Notes: generated from the sequence alone by a model not told the origin. Shown: positions 22,688 to 31,230, counted from the first letter of the stretch. The stretch: 39,443 nucleotides of DNA from Methanobrevibacter sp. (GCA_017460025.1 JAFUBV010000001.1:1-39443); one strand, 5' to 3'. Made by a program: numbers and translations.

Positions 22688-23577
22688 CTTTTCACTCCAA
22701 ATCTTTTAATAAAATCAATAAAATCAACTGGATTAATATTTTTCAAACCATAAACACTGTGATATTTATCATGACAGAATTTACATAATGTAACACCATT
22801 ATTTTCATTGACGGCTAGTTCAGGGTTTTCTTTGTATCCAAATAGGTGGTGTACTTCCAAGTGTTTGTCTAATCCGCAGCAGACACATTGTTGATTGTCT
22901 CTTGATAACACTTGTTTTTTCCAGTTATCATATCCAGGTATTTCATCTTCACGAGTTATGGTGATTGGTTCATCAGATTCTTCAAGTTTATTAACAAAAT
23001 TAACATCTAATGATATTTTAGCTGATGGATGATAATATCCTATTAATTGTATATGATCTCCATTTTTCCATTTATCAAATTCTGCACAGGAATTTCCAAA
23101 GGTAGCAGTAATTGTTTTTTCAGTGTCATTGTCATAAATTGTGACTCCTTGATAATATCCTTTGTAATTGACATGAGGTTTTAATACATTCTTAATTTTA
23201 CAATCCAAACACACATATCCTTTTTCTCTTAAATTAAAATCCTTTAATTTAGTATAAAATAATTCACCATTAGAAAATGATTTTATCACATTAATCAAAT
23301 CATCGTCAGATAATCTTAGGCTTAATCCATAATTTCGTCCAACATTTAATGCTTTGATTATATCATTTCCTGTAGTAATTGGATAATTAATTATGTAACG
23401 TTTCAATCCTTCATCCCAGAATATATGCTTAACATCTTCTTCATAAAATGCAGAATCAACTACAGCTCTTAACTCTCGTTGTTCACCAGAACGTTTTGGA
23501 ATTATGGATAAACTATCCACATCCTTTTTAAATGAATACGCATTTAAATTAATTTCCATTTTTATCAATGCCTCCAT
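22684..23577 (-). CDS. HNH protein with OB-like middle domain
   Basis: 297 aa. An HNH domain occupies the C-terminus: SRDNQQCVCCG, HLEVHHLFGY, NGVTLCKFCHDKYHSVYG, closely similar to the HNH part of the 21177-22202 protein. The middle (about 120-200) is strand-rich, with a CLDC pair and YYQGVTIYDNDTEKTITATF, resembling an OB fold. An ATG at 23559 has GGAGG 11 nt upstream and may be the real start. Nicking or repair next to the helicase is a plausible role. Confidence 0.7.
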   Translation of the reverse strand: MEALIKMEINLNAYSFKKDVDSLSIIPKRSGEQRELRAVVDSAFYEEDVKHIFWDEGLKRYIINYPITTGNDIIKALNVGRNYGLSLRLSDDDLINVIKSFSNGELFYTKLKDFNLREKGYVCLDCKIKNVLKPHVNYKGYYQGVTIYDNDTEKTITATFGNSCAEFDKWKNGDHIQLIGYYHPSAKISLDVNFVNKLEESDEPITITREDEIPGYDNWKKQVLSRDNQQCVCCGLDKHLEVHHLFGYKENPELAVNENNGVTLCKFCHDKYHSVYGLKNINPVDFIDFIKRFGVKR

Positions 23578-23584
23578 CCTTTTT

Positions 23585-25300
23585 TTATTTTCCTATTGGA
23601 ACTTTCACTTTTCTACGTTTACGAGTAACACTTAAACCATCAATAGCTTCCAAGAAATACTCATTAAACAAATACCTATAATTAGATAACAAACCTTCAA
23701 AATCAGCATCCAAAACATAAGTAACACAATAATCATCCATATCCCGGATACCTCTACCATAAGCCTGCATCAAAGGCATTATAGTCTGATACATATACCA
23801 GGACAAATCATATCTTTTACGAATGTTAATCTGTTTTCCTGCAAGACTTGGGAATGGCATTTTATAAATTATCTGAAAACGACATTTATCTCCTTTAAAA
23901 TCCACTCCATCTTTAACTCCAGCACCTATAAGTATTGTTGGTTTGTGTGATTTTTCGAATTGTTCTATGAATTTGTTACGGTCTTTTCCTCCAGCTATCA
24001 TTATTTTATGTGATGTGGATAATTCTTGTTTTAACCACCAGGCTTGTTGGTTACTAGATACATGGATTACTCCTTTTTCATTTTTGTGTTTGTGGAGTAT
24101 TTCTTCGATTTTGTATAATCCATTAACGTTTTTCCAGTTTCCTCTTTTCATGTTCCCCACATAATCTCTGATGATTGGTCTGTTCTTTTTGGGGAATGGT
24201 GATTTTACATATATGTAATATGTTTCATCGGGATTGATTCCTATCCAGTAGCAGAATTTGTCTTTGTTTCCTAATGTTCCTGTCATGAATAGTCTTGTTT
24301 CTCCGAATTGTAAGAGATTTTCACTATGGTTTTTAATCATTAATGGTTTGAATTCTGCTTTTAATCCAGTATGATAATCATCTTGTTGGATCTCTTTTTT
24401 AGTTGGTATTTCGATGATTAATTCACCATCTTTTAATTGTTTCCTTAATTCTTCAAATTGGTTAATTTTTCTTTCATAATGATTTAATGTATCATCATTG
24501 AAAGTATCTGATATACTTATGTTTTCACGACCACCATAAGTTTCATTAATATATCTGATGAATTGGATTTTTGTTTCATTTATTAATTTATCACATACTC
24601 CAATCCAATATATTGGACCTTCCATTTTCTTCAAAGTCAAACCATGTTCCAAACCATCAAAAATATCAAAATCATAATCTTTCTTAATAGTTTTACGATT
24701 CAAAGTAGTAGTTACTAATTGCATTACTTTTTTCTCAAAATTATGGGTTTCATCCAATATTAATAAATCTCTTTCAGGCAATACTTGAGCGAATCTTCCA
24801 GCGAAATATAAATAATCATAATTAGTTATAATTGTTGGAGAAGCTAATGCTTCCTGCACTGCCTTATTGTATCTGCAATCTTTACATTTTTTAGATTTTT
24901 TAGGTTTTTCAGGTTTAGCATATTTATTAGGATTATTTTTATGTTGTTGTAATGCTACACGATAACTTTCCAACATTTTAGCATATTGTTGATTAATAGT
25001 GCATGGTTCACAGGAACCTTCAAGAAGACATTCATAATTACTTCTTCCTTTGATTTCTTTTAACATATAATCGAAATCCTGTAAGTATTGTTCCTGAAGT
25101 TGATTTGTCATTGTGCAGATATATGATGTGACGAAGTAGTTTGCTATTGTTGTTGCAATAGCTGATTTACCAGTTCCAGTTCCTGCTTCTAATATAATGT
25201 TTTTATATCCTTCATCGATTGCAGTTAATATTTCATCAATGATTTTTCTTTGTTCTGGTCTTGGATTGTATCCTTTTAAACTCCATTTTTCCATATCCAT
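23585..25300 (-). CDS. DinG/XPD-type Fe-S DNA helicase
   Basis: 571 aa. Walker A GTGTGKS (40-46) is followed by the Fe-S region with C91, C97, C100, C139 and C142 and a DETH box (183-186). The C-terminal motor has the RGIRDMDD arginine motif near 533. The spacing matches XPD/DinG superfamily 2 helicases, 5'-to-3' on DNA. Five cysteines are present where four ligands are needed. Ribosome site GGAGGTGA gives ATG 25300. It probably supports viral replication or recombination together with MCM. Confidence 0.88.
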   Translation of the reverse strand: MDMEKWSLKGYNPRPEQRKIIDEILTAIDEGYKNIILEAGTGTGKSAIATTIANYFVTSYICTMTNQLQEQYLQDFDYMLKEIKGRSNYECLLEGSCEPCTINQQYAKMLESYRVALQQHKNNPNKYAKPEKPKKSKKCKDCRYNKAVQEALASPTIITNYDYLYFAGRFAQVLPERDLLILDETHNFEKKVMQLVTTTLNRKTIKKDYDFDIFDGLEHGLTLKKMEGPIYWIGVCDKLINETKIQFIRYINETYGGRENISISDTFNDDTLNHYERKINQFEELRKQLKDGELIIEIPTKKEIQQDDYHTGLKAEFKPLMIKNHSENLLQFGETRLFMTGTLGNKDKFCYWIGINPDETYYIYVKSPFPKKNRPIIRDYVGNMKRGNWKNVNGLYKIEEILHKHKNEKGVIHVSSNQQAWWLKQELSTSHKIMIAGGKDRNKFIEQFEKSHKPTILIGAGVKDGVDFKGDKCRFQIIYKMPFPSLAGKQINIRKRYDLSWYMYQTIMPLMQAYGRGIRDMDDYCVTYVLDADFEGLLSNYRYLFNEYFLEAIDGLSVTRKRRKVKVPIGK

Positions 25301-25307
25301 GTTTTTT

Positions 25308-25787
25308 TCACCTCCATTTTGGGTAGTGTTCTTTGACGTATTTCCATTCGTCTAGTAGGTCTGCTTGGTATTTTAGTTCGTGTGTGAAGTCTTCGTATGC
25401 GTCCCACATTATGTCTTCTAGTTCTTCTTCAGTTAGTTCTAGGATTTTTGTTGCTTCTGTCATGGCTTTTGGTTGGTATGTTGTTGTTCTTCTGTAGTCT
25501 TTCCAGATGTTTAGCCATGCTCTGGTTTTTTTCTCGTTTTCGATTTTTTCTTCTATGTTTTCTTCGTAGTAGCTTGATTCTAGTAGTAGGCAGATTTTCA
25601 TTTTTGCCATGTTCATTGTTTCGAATTGTTGTCTTAGTTCTGCTCCTCTTTCGTCTCCGTTTTTGTCTTGGTATTCTAGCCATGCTTCTAGGCATTGTGT
25701 GAAGAATTTGCTTAAGTTTGGTATGTTCTTTTTTGCGATTTTTAGTAAGTTTTCATCTATGCTTACATGTATTGTTTCTTTTCCCAT
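25308..25787 (-). CDS. RHH-like N-terminal protein, possible autoregulator
   Basis: 159 aa from ATG 25787, which has GGTGAG upstream; a GTG at 25796 sits inside that site. Residues 1-45 (ETIHVSIDENLLKIAKKNIPNLSKFFTQCLEAWLEY) match a ribbon-helix-helix/antitoxin-type start. The rest is a charged helical region. It follows a palindrome-rich promoter (25864-25912) it may bind. First gene of a helicase sub-operon. Confidence 0.6.
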   Translation of the reverse strand: MGKETIHVSIDENLLKIAKKNIPNLSKFFTQCLEAWLEYQDKNGDERGAELRQQFETMNMAKMKICLLLESSYYEENIEEKIENEKKTRAWLNIWKDYRRTTTYQPKAMTEATKILELTEEELEDIMWDAYEDFTHELKYQADLLDEWKYVKEHYPKWR

Positions 25788-25863
25788 TTTTCTCACCGTC
25801 CAGTAATACTTTTTTTATTATATTGTAATACACTAAAAATAGGTGTCACCCCCCTAAAACCAA

Positions 25864-25912
25864 ATATGGCCATATGGATATTATGGCCATACGGCCATAA
25901 TCGGGTATACCC
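25864..25912. repeat. Cluster of GGCCAT palindromes and GGGTATACCC upstream of helicase sub-operon
   Basis: ATATGGCCATAT (25864-25875) is a perfect 12-bp palindrome. ATTATGGCC (25880-25888) and GGCCATAAT (25893-25901) form a 9+9 bp inverted repeat with a 4-bp spacer. GGGTATACCC (25903-25912) is a perfect 10-bp palindrome. On the minus strand AAAAAGG followed by TATATA (about 25915-25929) may be the promoter. GC-rich repeats in this very AT-rich DNA stand out. Operator or replication origin. Confidence 0.65.
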
Positions 25913-25943
25913 CCTATATACCTTTTTCAGAGTAAAAAAAACA

Positions 25944-27917
25944 TTACACTTTATTACTCCTAACATTATCAACAGCCTCCTCAAAAATCAGATCCAACTC
26001 ACAACCAACTTCCTTACAACGAGGACCCAACTCAAAACGAACCTCAGACAAAACATTATCATCCAAAACACCATCATTCATACTAATACGAGTACGCAAC
26101 ATACTCTCTGCCTCATTAACAAGCTTAACCTCCTCATTAGACCAAACCTGCTCCAAAACACCAGCACTCTCAGGAGACAAACCAATACTCTCCAAAGCCT
26201 TACTATAAATAAGAATAGCTTCACGAGCATCATCAACAGTAACAACATCACGCAACTCAGTTTTAGCACGAGCAATACTTAAACGAGAAATAGCCTTCAA
26301 ATCCCTAGCAGTAATAGGTTTCGCAGAATCATCCCTTTGAGCAACACTACGAGTATCAACATAAAAATCAGTTAACAAATTAGCAGCCTCTTTACTCAAA
26401 GTAGGGAAACATTCCATTTTAGCATAAGTAATATACTTCTTAAACAAATCAGTATCAATTACTTCAACATCACCAACAAATTTCTCATTATTCAACAAAT
26501 TAATAGCTAACTCACGGTCTTTCTTCTCATCAATAATATCCTCTAAAGCAAAAACCAAATCAAACCTAGATAAATTACTATCCGGAATATCAATCTGCTC
26601 TTTCACAGATTTATAACGATTAAATTTACTATACTTAGGATTAGCACAAGCAAGAACACTAGTACGAGCAGACATACTTTGAACCAACCCTGCTTTTGCT
26701 GAGCTAACACTTAATTGTTCCATAGGTTCGTTCAAACTTTTCTGAGTTTTAGCAGATAACTTATCATACTCATCAATACATAGTAAACCAGTATCTGCTA
26801 AAACCACAGCTCCCGCTTCCATTGCCCAAGTACCTGTTAATTCATCTTTAACAGCACTTACAGTTAAACCTGCTTGACTTGTACTTGTACCTGCAATACT
26901 TATGATTTTAGGTGCTCTTTTGTTAATAGCTGAAATCAATTGACTTTTACCAATACCCGGATCACCTATTAATAATACGTGAATTGTCCATCTATCCATA
27001 CCATCATTTTTGAAAGTATCATTAACTGGACGATTCCCTTCAAATAATTGCAACAATAATCCTTTCTTAACAGTATCATAACCATAAATTTCAGGAGCTA
27101 AAGTAGCAACTAATCTTTCATAAATATCTTCCTGATGAGATAGTTCACGTATCATTTTTTTATCAGAATCAGTAATCCGATAATCTTCAAAAGCATCATC
27201 AACAGGAGCAATATTATGCAAGTTGATCATAAATTCAAACTCTGCTTTATTCGGTTCTATCTGCTCAATATTAAATTTACCAAGAATATCACAAACATCA
27301 CCTGCCTTCAAATTATGTGATGGACAAGCAAGATAATCCTGCATATAACCTTTAAACTCACGACTAACACCACCTTGACGGAATTCTAAAGGTTCTTCCA
27401 ATTTAACATAACGAGTATTACGATATTCACTAGATTCAGATGCTAACCTAAAACTCCTACCACCACAACTAGGACATAAATTAGGCATTAACACATTCTT
27501 ACTAGATTCCACATCAACAAAATACATACGAGCACAACCCCTGCACTCATAAGCAGCTTTCTTCAATTGAACATTAATTGGTGTAATATTCTTAATCATA
27601 GCTTTAGAGGAAATTAACTCCCCATTGTAAGTTGTATCAAGGTCATGTAGTAGAACATTCGGAGGCACATCAACTAGTTTAACACTAATATAATTTTTAG
27701 CAGTTCTTTTTTTGTTAATACGTTTTTCAGCATAACTTATAATCTGCTCCCAAGTTAAATCAAAGAAATTTTTCTCAATTTCATCATTGAAGAAATTATT
27801 AAGTAATGTGTAATCCACATTAACTTTCTCTTGCTTATTTGATTCTTTAGCAAGAGTTATTTCTTCTTTATAATTCTCAGATAAAAATTTGAGAAATAAT
27901 TTCTTAGGATCTGACAT
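25944..27917 (-). CDS. mcm: MCM replicative helicase
   Basis: 657 aa, normal length for archaeal MCM. The N-terminal zinc motif is C125-x2-C128 and C148-x2-C151. Walker A is GDPGIGKS (318-325), Walker B LLCIDE (377-382), followed by the sensor-1 region LACANPK and the arginine finger in LSRFD (R450), then a C-terminal winged-helix-like region. It unwinds DNA 3'-to-5' as a hexamer. No primase or polymerase is visible, so the host's are presumably recruited. Ribosome site GGAGGATG. Confidence 0.95.
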   Translation of the reverse strand: MSDPKKLFLKFLSENYKEEITLAKESNKQEKVNVDYTLLNNFFNDEIEKNFFDLTWEQIISYAEKRINKKRTAKNYISVKLVDVPPNVLLHDLDTTYNGELISSKAMIKNITPINVQLKKAAYECRGCARMYFVDVESSKNVLMPNLCPSCGGRSFRLASESSEYRNTRYVKLEEPLEFRQGGVSREFKGYMQDYLACPSHNLKAGDVCDILGKFNIEQIEPNKAEFEFMINLHNIAPVDDAFEDYRITDSDKKMIRELSHQEDIYERLVATLAPEIYGYDTVKKGLLLQLFEGNRPVNDTFKNDGMDRWTIHVLLIGDPGIGKSQLISAINKRAPKIISIAGTSTSQAGLTVSAVKDELTGTWAMEAGAVVLADTGLLCIDEYDKLSAKTQKSLNEPMEQLSVSSAKAGLVQSMSARTSVLACANPKYSKFNRYKSVKEQIDIPDSNLSRFDLVFALEDIIDEKKDRELAINLLNNEKFVGDVEVIDTDLFKKYITYAKMECFPTLSKEAANLLTDFYVDTRSVAQRDDSAKPITARDLKAISRLSIARAKTELRDVVTVDDAREAILIYSKALESIGLSPESAGVLEQVWSNEEVKLVNEAESMLRTRISMNDGVLDDNVLSEVRFELGPRCKEVGCELDLIFEEAVDNVRSNKV

Positions 27918-27951
27918 GATTCATCCTCCAAATTTTTCCACATTCAATCTT

Positions 27952-28827
27952 TTATTCGATTAATTCTTTTTTTGCTATTTGATATTCATCCAAAGTAATT
28001 TCCCCATCTTCATGCATCTGCAGCAATTCACTAACAATAGTTTCACGAGTAGCACGAGTTTTTTTAGCTTTTAAATTAGCAACTGCAGTTTCAATCTGAG
28101 AATATTCTCCGATTAATGTTTTAATGTTTTTACGTTTTGGTTCTTCGTTTTGTACGAGTTCTGCTTCAACTACTTCTGCTTTAGCAGGAATAGTCTCTTT
28201 TTCAACGGTTTTTGGTTTGCTTGGCCTATCAGGAACACTTTTCTTAACTTTCTTAGTTTTTTTAGTTTTCCTAGCTGATTTTTTTTCTCCAGTCATTTCT
28301 TCAGCAGATACTTCACCTGCACCTATTAAGTCTGCGATTGCACGTGATTTTGCACGTGTATGTGCAGTTGATGGCACATCATGTTCAGCATTACTGAATC
28401 TTCCTCGAAGTTCAAAGTTAGCTGGTTGTGTTTTGTCCCTTTTGTCTCCATGGTAACGGATTTTATCGTAGATGCTGCAGACACCGACAGCTGTAGCAGT
28501 TCTTCCGTTTGGTAGTGTTGCTTGAACATAGAATTTTGATGTAACTATTTGGCCGGTTTCATCACGGGTTTCTTCTTCATGGACAATTTTATCACTTATG
28601 TTGAAAGCTGTTGCCAGTTTTCTCCAAGCTGATTTTTTCTTAGCGTTTTTGTCTCCGATTTGTTGGTAATCGGATTCGTCTAGTAGTATTTCCACTAGTT
28701 CTTGGTAGTTGTCCATGAATTCTTTTGCTGCACTAACATCAACGATGTCAAATTGGTTTGCAAGTGGTGTTGGTGTTGGAACAATAGGTTCCACTACCGC
28801 TACATCACCAGTTATTTCTTCACTCAT
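27952..28827 (-). CDS. Putative annealing/recombination-mediator protein with SHOCT-like tail
   Basis: 291 aa. The central region, with KKSAWRKLATAFNIS, ATLPNGRTATAVGVCS and the strongly conserved STAHTRAKSRAIADLIGAGEVSAEEM, matches a phage and haloarchaeal family of unassigned function whose layout resembles Rad52-like annealing proteins. A basic linker (KKSARKTKKTKKVKK) may bind DNA. The last 30 residues (LLQMHEDGEITLDEYQIAKKELIE) match a SHOCT-type oligomerisation motif. Position next to the SSB-like and MCM genes fits a role in recombination-dependent replication. Confidence 0.6.
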   Translation of the reverse strand: MSEEITGDVAVVEPIVPTPTPLANQFDIVDVSAAKEFMDNYQELVEILLDESDYQQIGDKNAKKKSAWRKLATAFNISDKIVHEEETRDETGQIVTSKFYVQATLPNGRTATAVGVCSIYDKIRYHGDKRDKTQPANFELRGRFSNAEHDVPSTAHTRAKSRAIADLIGAGEVSAEEMTGEKKSARKTKKTKKVKKSVPDRPSKPKTVEKETIPAKAEVVEAELVQNEEPKRKNIKTLIGEYSQIETAVANLKAKKTRATRETIVSELLQMHEDGEITLDEYQIAKKELIE

Positions 28828-28852
28828 TATTATTCACGTCCTTAATTTTTTT

Positions 28853-29233
28853 TTATTCATCGAAGAAGTCGTCTTCATCTTCTTCTTCATATCTTACACT
28901 GCGGTCTGGATCAACTTGTACCTTGTATTTTCTTACAGGGTATTGGTTGTCATCATCTTCGTCAGGTTCTATTAATTTCACTAATTCTACACGTAAAAAG
29001 TCACCTATTGCTACTTTTTTGTAGAATCTTTGTAGATGTGCGTGTGATGGTAGATAACTGTATAATGGTTCTCCATCTTCATCTTCACCTACTTCTAGGA
29101 CCATTCTTTTGTTGCCGTATCCGTCTGTTTCGAATTCGTAGAGGTTTCCTTCTACGAAATCACCTACTTTTTCAAATTTCGGATATTTAGTGTATCCGGT
29201 TTCTTCTTCGGGTTCGATTTCTTCCCATGCCAT
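28853..29233 (-). CDS. Possible ssDNA-binding protein (OB-like with acidic tail)
   Basis: 126 aa. The core is strand-rich with alternating aromatic and basic residues (FVEGNLYEF, GNKRMVLEVG, FLRVELVKLIE). The last 18 residues are very acidic, ending DEDDFFDE, as in SSB tails that dock other replication proteins. It is upstream of the annealing-like and MCM genes. No diagnostic motif; based on architecture and context. Ribosome site GGAGGAATAATAAA. Confidence 0.5.
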   Translation of the reverse strand: MAWEEIEPEEETGYTKYPKFEKVGDFVEGNLYEFETDGYGNKRMVLEVGEDEDGEPLYSYLPSHAHLQRFYKKVAIGDFLRVELVKLIEPDEDDDNQYPVRKYKVQVDPDRSVRYEEEDEDDFFDE

Positions 29234-29260
29234 TTTATTATTCCTCCAAAATTATTTTTT

Positions 29261-29572
29261 TTAGTTTTTTATTATTTTTTTACAAATAAATTTTAGTTCA
29301 ATCCAATCAGGGATATCTTTCCATGATTTTATTGTTTTTGGGAGTTTTCCTCCTTTACTGACAATTTCGATGTATATATCATCAGGATTTACAGTTATGA
29401 CTCCGGGATTATATTCCAGGTTTAATAGTTTAGCCAAATCTTCATGGCCAATGACACTTTTTGCAGTGTATGATTCTGCACAAAAGCGTTCATAACTGAT
29501 TTCTTTTTGCACGATGATCACATCGAATTCGCTCAGCATTGCCGAGCTGAAACCATTCCCAACATATTTCAT
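29261..29572 (-). CDS. AcrIII-1-like (DUF1874) viral ring nuclease
   Basis: 103 aa, family-sized. The N-terminus (YVGNGFSSAML) matches the NxFSxxML start of the DUF1874 family. It has the key motif SVIGHEDLAKLLN, with H43 corresponding to the catalytic His47 of SIRV1 gp29, and then the acidic strand region VNPDDIYIEI. That family cleaves cyclic tetra-adenylate and so disables type III CRISPR signalling. It lies near the front of the early operon, where early anti-defence genes are expected. Motif match by eye. Confidence 0.75.
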   Translation of the reverse strand: MKYVGNGFSSAMLSEFDVIIVQKEISYERFCAESYTAKSVIGHEDLAKLLNLEYNPGVITVNPDDIYIEIVSKGGKLPKTIKSWKDIPDWIELKFICKKIIKN

Positions 29573-29715
29573 AAATTTCCTCCTTCATTGTTTTGTTTGA
29601 TTAAGCAATTTTTTTGATTGAAAAAATTATCAAAGCATTCACAATTGTTTATGCATTGGCTGCAGGTGCTGTGTTCTGCATCAAAGTTTATTATGTATTT
29701 TTTGATGTAGATCAT
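29569..29715 (-). CDS. Small Cys-rich protein (48 aa)
   Basis: ATG 29715 overlaps the stop of the membrane protein before it, with GGAGAG upstream. The 48 residues include CSQCINNCEC and another Cys, a likely zinc cluster. Its TGA overlaps the ATG of the AcrIII-1-like gene, so the two are co-translated and may act together. Confidence 0.6.
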   Translation of the reverse strand: MIYIKKYIINFDAEHSTCSQCINNCECFDNFFNQKNCLIKQNNEGGNL

Positions 29716-29957
29716 CAAGCCCACTCTCCATTATAGAAATGGTTGGCTTCGGTTCCGAACCATCCTGCACCGTATTTAATGAAAATCACTAATAACAAGA
29801 TGGTTATAGTGAGTATTGCTGTGAATATTACGTATGGTGCGATTTTATTGCACCATTTATCAAATCTACTCCGAGTATCTGGATGTAGACTTTTTGGAGT
29901 GTTGAAATTGTATCCAAAAAGAACTAAGATATATTGTACGATTAATGGTATATTCAT
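29715..29957 (-). CDS. Small membrane protein
   Basis: 80 aa. A short hydrophobic N-terminus (IPLIVQYILVLFGY) and a strong transmembrane segment (residues about 40-61, APYVIFTAILTITILLLVIF) flank a charged loop. It could act at the host membrane early in infection. No family recognised. Confidence 0.6.
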   Translation of the reverse strand: MNIPLIVQYILVLFGYNFNTPKSLHPDTRSRFDKWCNKIAPYVIFTAILTITILLLVIFIKYGAGWFGTEANHFYNGEWA

Positions 29958-30250
29958 AGTTTCACCTCCTGTATGTGGCTAGCTATTTTAAGCACATCCT
30001 CTGGTTTTTTAAGGATGATGCATTTTAAAAATGCATTGTCTTTCCAAATTTTATGTGGAATTCCGAGTGTTTCCACTAGTTTTACCATACTTTGGAAGCA
30101 TCCATCACGAGTACTTAACTGTAATGCGTACTCTTGAGATATTTTTCTGGGATGATAATCCCATTGTCTGCATACAAAATTGCATGGTGTGTTGTAATTT
30201 TCATATAAGTATCTGCTGATGTCTGCTTCTGCCTGTAAGATTTGATTCAT
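29954..30250 (-). CDS. Hypothetical early protein
   Basis: 98 aa, soluble, mixed alpha/beta, with Cys and Trp residues (CNFVCRQWDYHPRK). 4-bp overlaps with both neighbours. Position near the operon front suggests early host interaction. Unknown. Confidence 0.6.
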   Translation of the reverse strand: MNQILQAEADISRYLYENYNTPCNFVCRQWDYHPRKISQEYALQLSTRDGCFQSMVKLVETLGIPHKIWKDNAFLKCIILKKPEDVLKIASHIQEVKL

Positions 30251-30558
30251 TGTGAATCACCTCTTATTGCAAGGTCATTGAGCATTCCTTTGCAGAAATT
30301 GATTTTGTCTATGATGATTGGTTTAGTGTATCTTATGTAGCTGAATTCTTTTCCTGTGAGGATTGCTTCAGTCATTTTGATTTCTCGGTATTTTTCCCAT
30401 TTTTTTATGGAAATGAGATAATATTCTTTATCTCCGAGTGTTGCAGAGGTGATGTTTTTCTCAGCAATATGATCTGCTAACTCTTTTTTGAGTTGTTCGT
30501 ACTCTTTGTTGAGTACTTGGAGATGTTTTTTAAAAAAAGTTTTTGAGGTAGCATTCAT
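30247..30558 (-). CDS. Hypothetical helical protein
   Basis: 103 aa, with a coiled-coil-like N-terminus (KKHLQVLNKEYEQLKKELADHI) and a basic middle. Coupled by 4-bp overlaps. Unknown. Confidence 0.6.
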   Translation of the reverse strand: MNATSKTFFKKHLQVLNKEYEQLKKELADHIAEKNITSATLGDKEYYLISIKKWEKYREIKMTEAILTGKEFSYIRYTKPIIIDKINFCKGMLNDLAIRGDSQ

Positions 30559-30839
30559 TCTTCCACCTCAATTAAATCGTCAATATCCTTGCCATGGATA
30601 ACTTCGATTACTTTCCAGTAATCGTACCCGTAGCATCCACCATTTGTGGATTTTTCGGCTACATATTCGCTGTAGTCTTCAGCGATATGTTCTGCGATTA
30701 CTTCTACAGGTATAGTTGCTTCTTTGTCGAAGCTACCTGTTAAGCAATCATAATTAAATTCACTAGTGGTGGTTGTGATTTCGTCACCAGGTCTGATTTC
30801 ATTTCCTGGAGTGACCCACACTATGATGTTACTATTCAT
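30555..30839 (-). CDS. Hypothetical early protein
   Basis: 94 aa from ATG 30839, which overlaps the end of the gene before it and has GGTG at six bases. Acidic C-terminus (DDLIEVEE) and a strand-rich start (NIIVWVTPGNEI). No family recognised. An in-frame upstream ATG at 30854 lacks a ribosome site. Confidence 0.6.
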   Translation of the reverse strand: MNSNIIVWVTPGNEIRPGDEITTTTSEFNYDCLTGSFDKEATIPVEVIAEHIAEDYSEYVAEKSTNGGCYGYDYWKVIEVIHGKDIDDLIEVEE

Positions 30840-31005
30840 TTGTAACACCATCATTAAAATTAGTGTTTTCGTCGTGGATTAGTTCCACAAGTTCGTCGTA
30901 TCCTTCACTTTTTCTTAAGTGATTTAGGATTTCTTTTTCGGTGCCTATGATTGCACCGTTGATTGAGAGGGTGGGTTGCCCATTTACATATTCTATATCT
31001 AACAT
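30832..31005 (-). CDS. First gene of the early operon (57 aa)
   Basis: ATG 31005; the 57-aa acidic protein begins MLDIEYVNGQPTLSINGAI. It ends on a TAG overlapping the next gene's start. It is the promoter-proximal gene of the minus-strand early operon, following a leader with a hairpin. Unknown function. Confidence 0.6.
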   Translation of the reverse strand: MLDIEYVNGQPTLSINGAIIGTEKEILNHLRKSEGYDELVELIHDENTNFNDGVTNE

Positions 31006-31014
31006 ATCATCTAC

Positions 31015-31062
31015 CTTTTCGGGTTTTTACTAGAATGAAAATGTGTCATGGTTGCCGCCATG
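31015..31062 (-). promoter_or_regulatory. Leader motif 1: ACCCGAAAAG plus hairpin with CGGCAA loop
   Basis: A 5-6 bp hairpin (31046-31051 with 31058-31063; loop TTGCCG on the plus strand, CGGCAA on the minus) and the 11-mer CTTTTCGGGTT (31015-31025) lie in the leader of the early operon. The same 11-mer and a hairpin with the same 6-nt loop recur at 31585-31657. A duplicated, structured leader element. Confidence 0.45.
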
Positions 31063-31093
31063 AGGTTTTTTCATCTGCATGTTAATATTAGAT

Positions 31094-31230
31094 TTACCTA
31101 ATATATAAAGTTACCTATTTAATATTTTATAAACCTTTTACCTACTACTATTATTAAGTTATTAACAACATATATATAAGACAAATGACAAAATAATTAG
31201 TATAACTTACCTAAAATATAATATAGGTAA
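31094..31230. repeat. TTACCTA operator-like repeats in divergent control region
   Basis: TTACCTA occurs at 31094-31100, 31111-31117, 31138-31144 and 31207-31213, and its reverse complement TAGGTAA at 31224-31230. The last two form a 7+7 bp inverted repeat over a 10-bp spacer just before the AbrB-like gene. TATA-like sequences (about 31100-31110 on the minus strand, 31171-31179 on the plus) lie among them. Natural binding sites for the adjacent regulator, covering both promoters. Confidence 0.6.

Noticed and set aside
25397-25702. Leu/Phe-rich plus-strand frame resembling a membrane protein
   Set aside because: Antisense to the RHH-like gene, which has a good start and ribosome site and fits the operon.
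25767-26282. 171-codon plus-strand open frame antisense to mcm
   Set aside because: It lies over the C-terminal part of a clear MCM gene, has low-complexity Asn/Thr-rich content and no ribosome site.
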